Assembly (NCBI RefSeq): GCF_004362525.1
Contig: NZ_SNXS01000005.1
Coordinates: 310,001 to 374,000 of the forward strand
Reading direction: 5' to 3'
Length of the DNA: 64,000 nt
DNA from: Roseateles toxinivorans
Lineage (GTDB): Bacteria; Pseudomonadota; Gammaproteobacteria; Burkholderiales; Burkholderiaceae_C
Each line of letters begins with the position of its first letter. Position 1 is the stretch's first letter. Shown in pieces: positions 25,730-34,962 of the stretch. A program made the translations under genes and the position numbers. The notes below the pieces were generated by a model, which was not told the origin of the DNA, made no database searches, and saw only the letters and a program-made list of their open reading frames with translations.

Positions 25730-27409
25730 TTGCCCAACCAAGTGAACGCTTCCGCCCTGTCCTCCCTGACCGATCTGCTGGCCCCGGCCGTCTCCGCCGC
25801 GGCCAGAGGCAATCACAAGGAGGGCCTGCGTCTGCTGGACGAGGTATTGGCCAGCTGCGAACCGGATGACAACCTCGGCCGCGCCACCTGCCTGCGACTG
25901 CTGTCACTGAACCACAACCGCCTGGGCAATCTGGAGACGGCGGCGAGGCTTGGCGGCGAGGCCCTGGCCCTGTATGCCAATCTGAGCGACGCGGCCGGCG
26001 AATCCGAGGCTCTGTGCACCCTCACCCTGACCTACACCCAGATCGGCCTGAACAAGGAAGCGCTGGAGTTCGGTCTGCGCGCCCTGCAGGCCGCCGAGCA
26101 GACCGGCGAGCTCAAGCTGCGCTGCTGGGCCTTGAATCGCGTCGGCCTGGCCTATGCCGCGCTGAAGCAGCATGACAATGCGCTGGCCCACACCGCCCGC
26201 GCGCTGAGTCTGGCCAAGGACCTCGGCGATGACGAGATCCTGTTCGCCAATCTGAACAACCTCGCCAGCCAGAACCTGGTGCAGGCCGACCAGCTGCGCC
26301 AGCAGGGCGACGCGGCGGCGGCCCTGCTGGCATTGACCCAGGCCGAGGCCCAGTGCGAGCAGGCCATCGCCGTGGCGCAGCGCGCAGGCAATCCGATGCG
26401 CGAATGCATCGCCCTGGTCAATCGCACCGAGGTCGCCCTGCAGGGCAAACGTTTCGACGAGGCCGAGGCCCTGGTGCAGCGCTACCACCTGCTGGCCGCC
26501 CAGCATGCCTATCCGTCGATCGAGCTGCATGCCGAGTTCGACTGGGTCACCCTGCTGCAGCACAAGGACCTGCACGAGGAGGCGGTCACGCATCTGCAGG
26601 CCCTGGAGTCGCATCCGCTGATGGCCGGCGACAGCAGCTTCCGTCTGTCGCTGTTCAAGTCGCTGTATGAATCGCACAAGCAGCTGCGCCAGTTCGAGCC
26701 TGCCCTGGCGGCGCTGGAGCAGCATGCGGCGCTGGACCGCCAGGCCGTGCTGCGCACCGCCGATGTGCAGGCCCGGGTGATGATGGGCCGCTTGCAGGTC
26801 GAGCAGGCCGAGCTGGCCGCCGAGCAGTCCCGCCTGGACGCGGAACGCCAGCGCCTGCGCGCCACCCAGCTGGAGCAGGAGCAGCTGCTGCTGCGCGCCC
26901 AGGCCGCCGAATGGGTGCGCGCCGCCCGCGAAGACACCCTGACGGGCCTTGGCAACCGCCGCGTCGTTGACGAGGCCCTGCCCGGCCTGCTGGCACGGGC
27001 CCATGCCGAACAGCTGCCGCTGTCGATCGCAATGGCCGATGTGGACCACTTCAAGATCGTCAATGACCGCTTCGGCCATGGCGTCGGTGACCAGGTGCTG
27101 GTGATACTGGGCCAGCTGCTGCGCGCCAACACCCGCAGCACCGACGTGCTGGCGCGCATGGGCGGCGAGGAATTCATGATGGTGCTGGTGGGCACGCCGA
27201 TCGAGCAGGCTCACGACATCTGCGAGCGTCTGCGCCAGGCCGTCGCGCAGCATGACTGGAACCAGTGCGCGCCGGGCCTGCGCGTCACACTGAGCACAGG
27301 GCTGGTCGATCGCAGCGCCGAGTTCGACAGCCTGCGCCTGGTCGAACGTGCCGACCGTGCGCTCTATGCGGCCAAGCACCAGGGGCGCAACTGCGTGGTG
27401 CGGCACTGA
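25730..27409 (+). CDS. TPR-GGDEF diguanylate cyclase
   Basis: A 559-residue soluble protein. Residues 1 to about 340 are TPR-like helices. A charged coiled-coil linker (about 345-390) leads to a C-terminal GGDEF domain with LTGLGNRR, DVDHFKIVND and GGEEF at residue 478. The inhibitory-site RxxD is present (RSTD) five residues before GGEEF. Cytoplasmic TPR input suggests control by a protein partner rather than a small ligand. There is no ATG near the start: TTG at 25730 or GTG at 25742 are the candidates. It is the first of two closely similar genes in tandem. Confidence 0.85.
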   Translation: MPNQVNASALSSLTDLLAPAVSAAARGNHKEGLRLLDEVLASCEPDDNLGRATCLRLLSLNHNRLGNLETAARLGGEALALYANLSDAAGESEALCTLTLTYTQIGLNKEALEFGLRALQAAEQTGELKLRCWALNRVGLAYAALKQHDNALAHTARALSLAKDLGDDEILFANLNNLASQNLVQADQLRQQGDAAAALLALTQAEAQCEQAIAVAQRAGNPMRECIALVNRTEVALQGKRFDEAEALVQRYHLLAAQHAYPSIELHAEFDWVTLLQHKDLHEEAVTHLQALESHPLMAGDSSFRLSLFKSLYESHKQLRQFEPALAALEQHAALDRQAVLRTADVQARVMMGRLQVEQAELAAEQSRLDAERQRLRATQLEQEQLLLRAQAAEWVRAAREDTLTGLGNRRVVDEALPGLLARAHAEQLPLSIAMADVDHFKIVNDRFGHGVGDQVLVILGQLLRANTRSTDVLARMGGEEFMMVLVGTPIEQAHDICERLRQAVAQHDWNQCAPGLRVTLSTGLVDRSAEFDSLRLVERADRALYAAKHQGRNCVVRH

Positions 27410-27536
27410 TCGCCGCATGATTTTTTCGTTTGCAACGATTTGACGAATATCTGAGCTAACCTTTTTTCGTCACGACGGGTTTTCAGCAATGCGGTTTGGG
27501 TGGGCGCCGGGAATAATCCAGTGCCCAGAACCCATC

Positions 27537-29228
27537 ATGCCCACCACCGCCGAACCCGAAGCTCCCGTGAATGCCGCCTCCCTGCTGTCGCTGGCCCAGA
27601 AGGCCGGCGCCAGGGGTCTCTATCTGGAAAGCACCGACTGGGCCCAGGCCGCGCTGAAGGTCTGCCCCGAGAGCGATGTGGCCCTGCGCGCCCAGATCAA
27701 CGGCCTGCTGGCCACCCACCACTGGCGGCTGGGCAATGCCGAGGTGGCCATGCGGGCCGGCACACAGGCGCTGGCGCTGTATGAGCGTCTGGCCGATCTG
27801 CCCGGCCAATCCACCACCCTGTGTGCGATGTGCATGGCCTGCAACCAGATCGGACTGTACAACCAGGCGCTGACCTATGCCTTCCGCGCGCTGAAGGCGG
27901 CCCAGCAGGTGGCCGACCGGCGTCTCGAATGCTGGGCGCTGAACCGCGTTGGCGTGACCTATGACGACCTCGGCGACCACAGCTCGGCACGCCGCTATCT
28001 GGACCAGGCCGTGGCCCTGGCCCGCGACCTGGGCGGCAGGGAAGAACTGTTCGGCGCGCTGAACAACCTGGCCCGCTGCGAGCTGATGCTGGCCGGCGAG
28101 TCACCGACTCCACCCGGCGAGATACCCAGCGAGCCCACCCAGCAGGCGCTGACACGCGCGCGCCAGCTGTGCGAAGGCAATCTGGCCCAGGCACGCAGCT
28201 GGGCCCATCCCCATATGGAAACCATCGCGCTGGGCAATCTGGCCGATGTGCAGGTGCTGGCCGGTGACCTGCGCGGCGCCGAGCAGACCCTGCGCCACTA
28301 TCGCGAGGCCGCGCGCCTTCATGGCTACCAACTGGTCGAGCTGACCGCCACCTTCCAGCTCGCCAAGCTGGACAGCCGCCAGGGCCGCCCAGCAGCGGCC
28401 GTGCAGGCGCTGGAGGAGTTGCTGAGCAATCTGGTCGAGGCCGAGTTCGGCGGCCTGCTGATGGAGGTGACCCAGGCGCTGTACCAGGGCCACAAGCAGC
28501 TGGGCCAGCTGGCGCCGGCCCTGGCCCATCTGGAGCGCTTCAGCGGCCTGGAGCGCGAACAGCTGAAGCGCCGCGCCGACGAGCAGGCCCGCGTGCTCGT
28601 GTCGCAGATGGAGGTGGACCAGGCCCGCCAGGAGACCGAACGGGCACGGCTCGACGCCGAGCTACAGCGTCTGCGCGCCCACCGGCTCGAAGAGGAGCAG
28701 CGCAGCCTGCTGGCCCATGCCGCCAACCTCGGCCGCGAGGCCCGTGAAGACCCGCTCACCGGCCTGGGCAACCGCCGCCTGCTCGACGAATCGCTGCCCG
28801 GCCTGCTGAACCTGGCGCGCAGCGACCGCACGCCGCTGGCCCTGGTGATGATGGATGTCGACCACTTCAAGCGGGTCAATGACGACCACGGCCATGCCAT
28901 TGGCGACCTCGTGCTGGCGCGGCTGGCCCGGCTGCTGATGGCCAGCACCCGCACCTCCGACCTGCTGGCCCGCATCGGCGGCGAGGAGTTCATTGCTGTG
29001 CTGGTCGGCACGCCCATCGACCTGGCCGGCGACATCTGCGAACGCCTGCGCCAGATGGTCGAGCACCATCCCTGGCAGGAGATCAGCCCCGGCCTCAAGG
29101 TCACCATCAGCCTGGGCCTGGTCGAGGTCAGCGACCCGGTGGAAACCACCCGCCTGCTGGCCCTGGCCGACAAGGCGCTCTACACCGCCAAGCACATGGG
29201 CCGCAACCGGGTTGTGCGCAGCGTGTAG
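27537..29228 (+). CDS. TPR-GGDEF diguanylate cyclase, second copy
   Basis: A 563-residue relative of the preceding protein with the same order: TPR-like helices, coiled linker rich in Glu/Arg, then GGDEF. Motifs are LTGLGNRRLL, DVDHFKRVND, RTSD (inhibitory site) and GGEEF at residue 481. The start at 27537 (MPTTAEPEAPV) is preferred to 27489 because the extra 16 residues look non-coding, though neither has a clear ribosome site. The 127-base gap before it is AT-rich for this genome (runs of T at 27421 and 27462, TTGACG at 27440) and may hold its own promoter. Confidence 0.85.
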   Translation: MPTTAEPEAPVNAASLLSLAQKAGARGLYLESTDWAQAALKVCPESDVALRAQINGLLATHHWRLGNAEVAMRAGTQALALYERLADLPGQSTTLCAMCMACNQIGLYNQALTYAFRALKAAQQVADRRLECWALNRVGVTYDDLGDHSSARRYLDQAVALARDLGGREELFGALNNLARCELMLAGESPTPPGEIPSEPTQQALTRARQLCEGNLAQARSWAHPHMETIALGNLADVQVLAGDLRGAEQTLRHYREAARLHGYQLVELTATFQLAKLDSRQGRPAAAVQALEELLSNLVEAEFGGLLMEVTQALYQGHKQLGQLAPALAHLERFSGLEREQLKRRADEQARVLVSQMEVDQARQETERARLDAELQRLRAHRLEEEQRSLLAHAANLGREAREDPLTGLGNRRLLDESLPGLLNLARSDRTPLALVMMDVDHFKRVNDDHGHAIGDLVLARLARLLMASTRTSDLLARIGGEEFIAVLVGTPIDLAGDICERLRQMVEHHPWQEISPGLKVTISLGLVEVSDPVETTRLLALADKALYTAKHMGRNRVVRSV

Positions 29229-29288
29229 CGGTCCGCCCCGTCGGGCGGCTACAGTCTCGACAACTTCATCGCTGAGACTGGCCCGACC

Positions 29289-30338
29289 ATGAACCCCATC
29301 CTCGTTGACGTGCTGCGCGGCAGCACGGTCGAATCGACCCACAGCGGCGCCTTTGCCATCGTTGACGGTGACGGCGCCCTGGTCGCCTCCCTGGGCGACA
29401 TCCAGCGCCCCATCTTCCCGCGCTCCGCGATCAAGGTCCTGCAGGCCCTGCCGCTGGTTGAGAGCGGCGCCGCCGACCGCCTGCAGCTCACCGACGCCGA
29501 ACTGGCCATTGCCTGCGCCTCGCACAACGGCGAGCCCGAGCATGTTGCCACCGCTTTAGGCATGCTGAAGAAGGCCGGGCTGGACGCCGGCGCGCTGGAG
29601 TGCGGCACTCAGTGGCCGGGCCGCGAGTCGGTGCTGCGCGGCATGTTCAGCCGCCAGGAGCAGGCCGGCCCGCTGCACAACAACTGCTCGGGCAAGCATG
29701 CCGGCTTCGTCTGCGTGGCCTGTCAGCTGGCCCTGGCCGGGGGCAGCGATCCGGCCGAATTCACCCGCGGCTATATCCGTGCCGAGCATCCGCTGATGCG
29801 CGAGGTCGGCGCCGCGCTGGCCGCCACCACTGATACCGATCTGGCCAAGGCCCCCGTCGGCACCGATGGCTGCTCGATTCCCACCTACGGCATCCCGCTG
29901 CGCCAGCTGGCCCTGGCCTTTGCACGCGTCGCCACCGGTCAAGGCCTGGCCCCCGAACGTGCCAGCGCCGCCCGGCGCCTGCGCCAGGCCGTGGCCCGCG
30001 CGCCCTTCATGGTCGGCGGCACCGGCCGCTTCGACACCGATGTGATGGCCCTGCTCGGCGAGCGTGTGTTCTGCAAGGTCGGTGCCGAGGGCGTCTATTG
30101 CGCCAGCCTGCCCGAGCAGGGTCTGGGTGTGGCCTTGAAGATCGATGACGGCAATGCCCGCGGCGCCGAGGTGGCGATGGCAGCGTTGATCGAAGCCTTC
30201 GTCCGCCTCGGCGACGCCGAGCGGCAGGCGATGACCGACTTCAGCGCGCCGGTGCTGAAGAACTGGAACGGCATCGAGGTCGGCGGCCTGCGCGCTGGCG
30301 CCGCGCTGCTGAGCCTGAACGGGTCCACGGCCCAATGA
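29289..30338 (+). CDS. Asparaginase (asparaginase II family, PF06089 type)
   Basis: A 349-residue cytoplasmic protein whose sequence follows the family closely: VLRGSTVESTHSG near the start, FPRSAIKVLQALPL (about residue 43), ASHNGEPEH (about 77) and NNCSGKHAGFV (about 133), with GTDGCSIPTYG later. These enzymes hydrolyse L-asparagine to aspartate and ammonia and are unrelated to the E. coli AnsA/AnsB fold. It overlaps the DUF3820 gene by four bases (ATGA), which in turn overlaps the DTW gene, so three genes are translationally coupled. Confidence 0.88.
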   Translation: MNPILVDVLRGSTVESTHSGAFAIVDGDGALVASLGDIQRPIFPRSAIKVLQALPLVESGAADRLQLTDAELAIACASHNGEPEHVATALGMLKKAGLDAGALECGTQWPGRESVLRGMFSRQEQAGPLHNNCSGKHAGFVCVACQLALAGGSDPAEFTRGYIRAEHPLMREVGAALAATTDTDLAKAPVGTDGCSIPTYGIPLRQLALAFARVATGQGLAPERASAARRLRQAVARAPFMVGGTGRFDTDVMALLGERVFCKVGAEGVYCASLPEQGLGVALKIDDGNARGAEVAMAALIEAFVRLGDAERQAMTDFSAPVLKNWNGIEVGGLRAGAALLSLNGSTAQ

Positions 30339-30553
30339 ACCCGGAAGACCTGCAAAAACTCGTCACCATGACCATGCCCTACGGCAAGCACCAGGGCAGG
30401 CTGCTGGCCGACCTGCCCGGCAACTACCTGAACTGGTTTGCCCGGGAAGGCTTCCCCAACGGTGAACTCGGCAAGTTGCTGGCCCTGATGCATGAGATCG
30501 ACCACAACGGCCTGAGCGATCTGCTGAAGCCGCTGCGCGGACGGGGTCGGTGA
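30335..30553 (+). CDS. DUF3820 family small protein
   Basis: A 72-residue protein with the family core MPYGKHQGRLLADLP and YLNWFAREGFP. The fold is predicted to be exonuclease-associated or a small DNA/nucleotide-linked module; a Pseudomonas member has been called a quorum-sensing-regulated factor, but no activity is established. It is tightly coupled on both sides (ATGA with the asparaginase gene, GTGA with the DTW gene). Confidence 0.85.
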   Translation: MNPEDLQKLVTMTMPYGKHQGRLLADLPGNYLNWFAREGFPNGELGKLLALMHEIDHNGLSDLLKPLRGRGR

Positions 30554-31284
30554 GCGCAGCCATGCCCCACGCGGTGTCGCGTCTGCGCGCCGCCTGCCTG
30601 GCGCATAGCGACACCCGACCCTATCTCGACCGCGGCAGCCCGCGCAAGGAGCGCTGCACCGATTGCCGCCTGCCCCCCAGCCACTGCATGTGCGCCCTGC
30701 GGCCGGTGGTGCCCACGCGGGCCGCCCTGTGCCTGATCATGGCCGAGTTCGAGCCCCTCAAGCCCAGCAACACCGGCTGGCTGATTGCCGACGTCGTGCC
30801 CGATACATACGCCTTCAGCTGGTCCCGCACGGCGGTTGACTCAGGCCTGCCGGCCCTGCTCGACGATCCGCAGTGGCAGCCCTATCTGGTGTTTCCGGGC
30901 GAGTTCGCCGCGCCCGAGCGCGTGCAGACGGACCTGGCCTGCGCAACGGCCGAGCACCGGCGCCCCCTCTTTGTGCTGCTGGACGGCACCTGGTCCGAGG
31001 CCCGCAAGATCTTCCGCAAGAGCCCCTACCTGGACCGATTTCCGGTGCTGAGCCTGCAGCCCGAACAGCTGTCGCGCTACCGCCTGCGCCGCTCCACCCA
31101 TGGACACCACTTCTGCACCTCTGAGGTGGCCGCCCTGTGCCTGGCCCTGGCCGGCGACCTGCATGCAGCGCAGACGCTGGAGGCCTATCTGGATGTGTTC
31201 AGCAACCGCTATCTGAGCGCCAGGCAAAGCGTTGCGCCCGATACCGAGGACGCCGAGCATCAGCGCTTGCGGGCCTTGGCCTAG
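30550..31284 (+). CDS. DTW-domain tRNA-uridine aminocarboxypropyltransferase (TapT-like)
   Basis: A 244-residue protein. The zinc-binding cluster CTDCRLPPSHCMCA (about residue 36) and the DTW-family motif in LLDGTWSEARK (about 140, here DGTW) are diagnostic. Characterised homologues add the 3-amino-3-carboxypropyl group from SAM to a uridine of tRNA (acp3U). Its GTG start overlaps the stop of the DUF3820 gene. Its 3' end overlaps the convergent gene by four bases. Confidence 0.85.
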   Translation: MSAAMPHAVSRLRAACLAHSDTRPYLDRGSPRKERCTDCRLPPSHCMCALRPVVPTRAALCLIMAEFEPLKPSNTGWLIADVVPDTYAFSWSRTAVDSGLPALLDDPQWQPYLVFPGEFAAPERVQTDLACATAEHRRPLFVLLDGTWSEARKIFRKSPYLDRFPVLSLQPEQLSRYRLRRSTHGHHFCTSEVAALCLALAGDLHAAQTLEAYLDVFSNRYLSARQSVAPDTEDAEHQRLRALA

Positions 31285-31691
31285 ACGTTCTCGAACAGCC
31301 CGCCAACATTCAAGATCTCATGCGCGATCTCGGGCCGCTGCTCCAGGCTTCGCTTGATCGCCGCCGGAATGGCCTGGCGCGTCTTGCGGCACAGGCCGGG
31401 CTGCTCATGCACCAGGATCACGATGCCGCGCAGGCTGCGCACGCCGTTGGGGCTGGTGCTGATGCTCAGCCGTATGCCGACCTGCTGCTCCATCCGCGCC
31501 TCCATATGCCGCAGATCGCCGAGGCTGCTCAGGTTCTCCAGCCGCTGCAGCAGGCGCTTCTCATCCTCGCGGGTCAGGCGCAGCACGCGCAGATCGCCGT
31601 CAGGGTGGGCCAACAAGGCCTCGCGCCCGCAAATGCAGGCGCCGGGCGGGCATTCGGTGCGTATCGGGAAGGGGGGCAGGGTCGTCGTCAT
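31281..31691 (-). CDS. Conserved small protein with CxxxxCxC motif
   Basis: A 136-residue soluble protein. The N-terminus carries TECPPGACICGREALL, a cluster of three Cys that could hold zinc or sense redox state. A charged helical segment follows (LTREDEKRLLQRLENL, MEARMEQQVG), then a beta-rich end with VILVHEQPGLCRKTRQAIP. I recall uncharacterised homologues in Burkholderiales but no function. The start at 31691 is chosen because the upstream extension would run into the MFS gene's promoter region and lacks family character. Convergent with, and overlapping, the DTW gene. Confidence 0.7.
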   Translation of the reverse strand: MTTTLPPFPIRTECPPGACICGREALLAHPDGDLRVLRLTREDEKRLLQRLENLSSLGDLRHMEARMEQQVGIRLSISTSPNGVRSLRGIVILVHEQPGLCRKTRQAIPAAIKRSLEQRPEIAHEILNVGGLFENV

Positions 31692-31791
31692 GGGCACTGC
31701 CGTCGTTCTTGCTGGGACGGTTGCTGGCGCGATCATAGTGAAACCTGGGCCCATTGGCTCCCCAGCACGCCTTTCGGGTAGATTGGACGCC

Positions 31792-33057
31792 ATGAGCACA
31801 AGCCCCGCCGACCCCTCCCTCATCGACTCGCGCACCGCCGCCTGGCGCCTGCTGGTCACGCTGGGCCTGGTCGTGCTGGGCAATAGCTGCATGTATGTGG
31901 TGGCCGTCGTGCTGCCCACCGTGCAGGCCGAATTCGGCATCAGCCGGGCCGATGCTTCGCTGCCCTACACGCTGATGATGGTCAGCCTCGGTCTGGGTGG
32001 CCTGGTCACCGGGCGACTGGCCGACCGCCACGGACTGATGCCGGTGCTGTGGATAGGCGCGCTGGCGGTCTGTGGCGGCTTCGTCTGGGCCGGCCTGTCC
32101 GGCAGCATCTGGACCTTCGGGCTGGCTCACGCGCTGCTCGGATTCTTCGGCAGCTCGTCGACCTTCGCGCCGCTGCTGGCCGACACGGCCCTGTGGTGGA
32201 ACCGGCGGCGCGGCATCGCCGTGGCCATCTGCGCCAGCGGCAACTACATCGCCGGGGCGGTCTGGCCTCCGATCGTGCAGCACGGCATCGACACCATTGG
32301 CTGGCGCCAGACCTATGTGCTGCTGGGCATTGTGTGCGGCCTGGGCGTGTTCGCCCTGTCGCTGCGCATGCGCCAGCGCCCGCCCCTGGTCTCCCATGCA
32401 CCCACGAGCGCCAGCGCCCCGGTGTTCGACCGCAGCCGCCCCTTCGGCCTGCAGCCCGCCCATGCGCAGCTGCTGCTCTGCGTGGCCGGCGTGGCCTGCT
32501 GCGTGGCCATGGCCATGCCCCAGGTGCACATCGTCGCCTACTGCACCGACCTGGGCTTCGGCGCCGCGCGCGGCGCGCAGATGCTCTCGCTGATGCTGGC
32601 CTGCGGCATCGTCAGCCGGCTGGTGTTCGGGTTGATCTGCGACCGCATCGGTGGCATCCGCACGCTGCTGCTCGGCTCGGCCCTGCAGGGCATCGCCCTG
32701 CTGCTGTTCCTGCCCTTCGACGGGCTGGTGCCGCTGTACGTGGTCTCGGCCCTGTTCGGTCTGTTCCAGGGAGGCATCGTGCCGACCTACGCCATCATCG
32801 TGCGCGAACACTTCGAGCCGCAGGAGGCCGGCGCCAGGGTCGGCGCCGTCATCATGGCCACGCTGGTCGGCATGGCGCTGGGCGGCTGGATGTCGGGCTG
32901 GGTGTTCGACGTGACGGGCAGCTACGACGCCGCCTTCCTCAACGGCATAGCCTGGAACCTGCTGAATCTCGCCGTCGCCGGCTGGCTGTTCTGGCGGGTG
33001 CGCGGGCTGGGCAGGGGCGTCGGGCCGGTGCCGGTCGTCGCGGCCAGGGGAGGCTGA
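31792..33057 (+). CDS. Major facilitator superfamily transporter
   Basis: A 421-residue inner-membrane protein with about 12 hydrophobic helices and a central loop near residues 195-215. The MFS loop motif after helix 2 is visible as GRLADRHGLMPVLW, and its repeat in the second half as GLICDRIGGIRTLLLG. The general form is close to the oxalate/formate and monocarboxylate group, but the substrate cannot be read from sequence. The start at 31792 (MSTSPADP) is favoured; the long upstream frame is antisense to the Cys-motif gene. It is followed after 4 bases by the EamA transporter gene. Confidence 0.85.
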   Translation: MSTSPADPSLIDSRTAAWRLLVTLGLVVLGNSCMYVVAVVLPTVQAEFGISRADASLPYTLMMVSLGLGGLVTGRLADRHGLMPVLWIGALAVCGGFVWAGLSGSIWTFGLAHALLGFFGSSSTFAPLLADTALWWNRRRGIAVAICASGNYIAGAVWPPIVQHGIDTIGWRQTYVLLGIVCGLGVFALSLRMRQRPPLVSHAPTSASAPVFDRSRPFGLQPAHAQLLLCVAGVACCVAMAMPQVHIVAYCTDLGFGAARGAQMLSLMLACGIVSRLVFGLICDRIGGIRTLLLGSALQGIALLLFLPFDGLVPLYVVSALFGLFQGGIVPTYAIIVREHFEPQEAGARVGAVIMATLVGMALGGWMSGWVFDVTGSYDAAFLNGIAWNLLNLAVAGWLFWRVRGLGRGVGPVPVVAARGG

Positions 33058-33061
33058 CGCC

Positions 33062-34135
33062 GTGGCAACGAAGCGGCCGAGTCTCGATCCCGGTGTCGCT
33101 GCCGCGCTGGCGGCTGCGGTCCTGTTCGGCGCGAGCACGCCGCTGGCCAAACCGCTGCTGGGCCAGACCAGCCCCTGGCTGCTGGCCGCCCTGCTCTACC
33201 TGGGCTCCGGACTGGGGCTCTGGCTGCTCCGGCGTCTGCGCAGGGCCCCAGCGGTTCGGCTCGAATCGGCTGAACGCTGGTGGCTGGCCGGGGCCATCGT
33301 CGCTGGTGGCATGGTCGCTCCGGTGCTGCTGATGCTGGGTCTGTCGCGCATGCCGGCCTCCGGCGTGTCGCTGCTGCTCAATGCCGAGGGTGTTGCAACG
33401 GCGCTGCTGGCCTGGTTTGCCTTCAAGGAGAACTTCGACCGCCGGATCGCGCTGGGCATGCTGGCCATCGTGGCCGGTAGCGTCGTCCTGACCTGGCCGG
33501 GCTCCGATGCGGCAAGCGGGGGCATCCAGCCCTGGTGGCCGGCACTTGCCGTGCTCGGTGCCTGCCTGGCCTGGGGCCTGGACAACAACCTCACACGCAA
33601 GGTCTCGCTCACCGATGCCAGCTACATCGCCATGAGCAAGGGCTTGGCCGCCGGTGCCACGAACCTCGTGCTGGCGCTCATCGCCGGGGCCCAATGGCCC
33701 GGTGCCGGCACGGTGCTGGCCGCCGGCCTGCTGGGGTTTGCCAGCTACGGCGCCAGCCTGGTCCTGTTCGTGCTAGGCCTGCGGCATCTGGGCACGGCCC
33801 GCACGGGCGCCTACTTCTCCGTCGCCCCGTTCATCGGCGCGATGTTGTCCATCCTGCTGCTGGACGAGCCGGTCACAGGCCCCCTGCTCCTGGCCGGGCT
33901 GCTGATGGCCATAGGCGTAGCCCTGCATCTGACCGAGCGGCACGAACACGAGCACCGGCATGAGCCGATGGAACACGAGCACACGCATGTGCATGGCACC
34001 GGCGACCTACACCACGCCCATGAACATGATCCACCGGTGCCGCCGGGAACGCGGCATACACACGGGCACAGGCATGAGCCGATGACACACAGCCACGGGC
34101 ATTTCCCGGACGCGCATCACCGGCACGAGCATTGA
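33062..34135 (+). CDS. EamA/DMT family transporter with His-rich C-terminal tail
   Basis: A 357-residue membrane protein with GTG start. Residues 1 to about 290 hold ten hydrophobic helices in two EamA repeats (LAAAVLFGASTPLAKPLL; ALAVLGACLAWGLDNNL). The last 65 residues are cytosolic or periplasmic and extremely His-rich, with HEHEHRHE, HEHTHVHG, HTHGHRHE and HSHGH clusters. Such tails bind Ni, Co, Zn or Cu and suggest that this transporter moves or senses a metal, or is regulated by it; the DMT family as a whole exports many small metabolites. It is 4 bases downstream of the MFS gene, so the two are probably co-transcribed. Confidence 0.83.
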   Translation: MATKRPSLDPGVAAALAAAVLFGASTPLAKPLLGQTSPWLLAALLYLGSGLGLWLLRRLRRAPAVRLESAERWWLAGAIVAGGMVAPVLLMLGLSRMPASGVSLLLNAEGVATALLAWFAFKENFDRRIALGMLAIVAGSVVLTWPGSDAASGGIQPWWPALAVLGACLAWGLDNNLTRKVSLTDASYIAMSKGLAAGATNLVLALIAGAQWPGAGTVLAAGLLGFASYGASLVLFVLGLRHLGTARTGAYFSVAPFIGAMLSILLLDEPVTGPLLLAGLLMAIGVALHLTERHEHEHRHEPMEHEHTHVHGTGDLHHAHEHDPPVPPGTRHTHGHRHEPMTHSHGHFPDAHHRHEH

Positions 34136-34221
34136 CAGTGATTGCCGTCGCGCTCCGGCGCAGATGCCGAGCCGGCAGACCCTTGGCCTCTTGCCCTATT
34201 GCCCGCCCATACAGGCCGGCT

Positions 34222-34962
34222 TCAGGTCGGGCGGCGGGAGCGCAGCACGATGCCCGACAAGGCGAGGCCAAGACTCAGCATGGCCCAGGTGCCCGGCTCA
34301 GGCACTGGCGTCGCCAGCTGAGCCACCTCGAGCGGCGTCAGCGCTCCGTCGTAGATGCGCACATCGTCGATCACGCCGTTGAAGAATTCGCCGTATGGCG
34401 CGAATTGCGCGCCGAGGCGGGTGTCCGACCCAAGAGGTGTGCTGACGATCGCAAACGGCAGGCTGGCCACGTTCAAGCCGTTGACGAACAGCCGGGTCGA
34501 ACCGCCTCCACTCGCGTCGACGACCAGGGCGTAATGGGTAAGGCTGCCGACGGGGCCAAAGGGCACACCGGTTGCGACCCACTGGTCGCCCGCCCGGATA
34601 TTTCCGCCCTGGTCGGTCCCGATATAGTGGCCCGGGCCGCCTGAATAGCCCTGCGAAATCATCTCGGTGAAAGTGCCCTGATCGAGATTGCGCTGGCCGA
34701 ACAGCGCAACCGAGTAGCTGCCGGCGATCGGGATCAGGTGGTTGGCGAACTGGACATAGTCGCCGTTGCCGTCCAGCACCAACTGGCCGCCAGCCACATG
34801 GGCGTTATCGATCAGCGTGCCGTCGGCGGTGCCGACCAGATCGATCACGCCGGTACTGAAGTCGTAATGGTGGAAGAGCATTGCCGCCTGCGCCGAACCA
34901 CCTGCGGCCAGCGCCGCGCTCAAGGTCAGTGCGCGAAGGCAGGTTTGACTAAGGTTGACCAT
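34222..34962 (-). CDS. PEP-CTERM protein with LamG-like domain
   Basis: A 246-residue secreted protein. The signal peptide ends near AAGGSAQA-A. Residues about 35-215 form a concanavalin/LamG-like fold: FHHYDFSTGVIDLVG, FVNGLNVASLP and NGVIDDVRIYDGALTPLEV are typical. The C-terminus is a textbook PEP-CTERM tag: VPEPGTWAMLSLGLALSGIV followed by RSRRP. The start at 34962 is set by GGAG six bases upstream; ATG 34974 is an alternative. Expected to be handled by an exosortase and attached to, or released into, the extracellular matrix. It is divergent from a second PEP-CTERM gene. Confidence 0.88.
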   Translation of the reverse strand: MVNLSQTCLRALTLSAALAAGGSAQAAMLFHHYDFSTGVIDLVGTADGTLIDNAHVAGGQLVLDGNGDYVQFANHLIPIAGSYSVALFGQRNLDQGTFTEMISQGYSGGPGHYIGTDQGGNIRAGDQWVATGVPFGPVGSLTHYALVVDASGGGSTRLFVNGLNVASLPFAIVSTPLGSDTRLGAQFAPYGEFFNGVIDDVRIYDGALTPLEVAQLATPVPEPGTWAMLSLGLALSGIVLRSRRPT

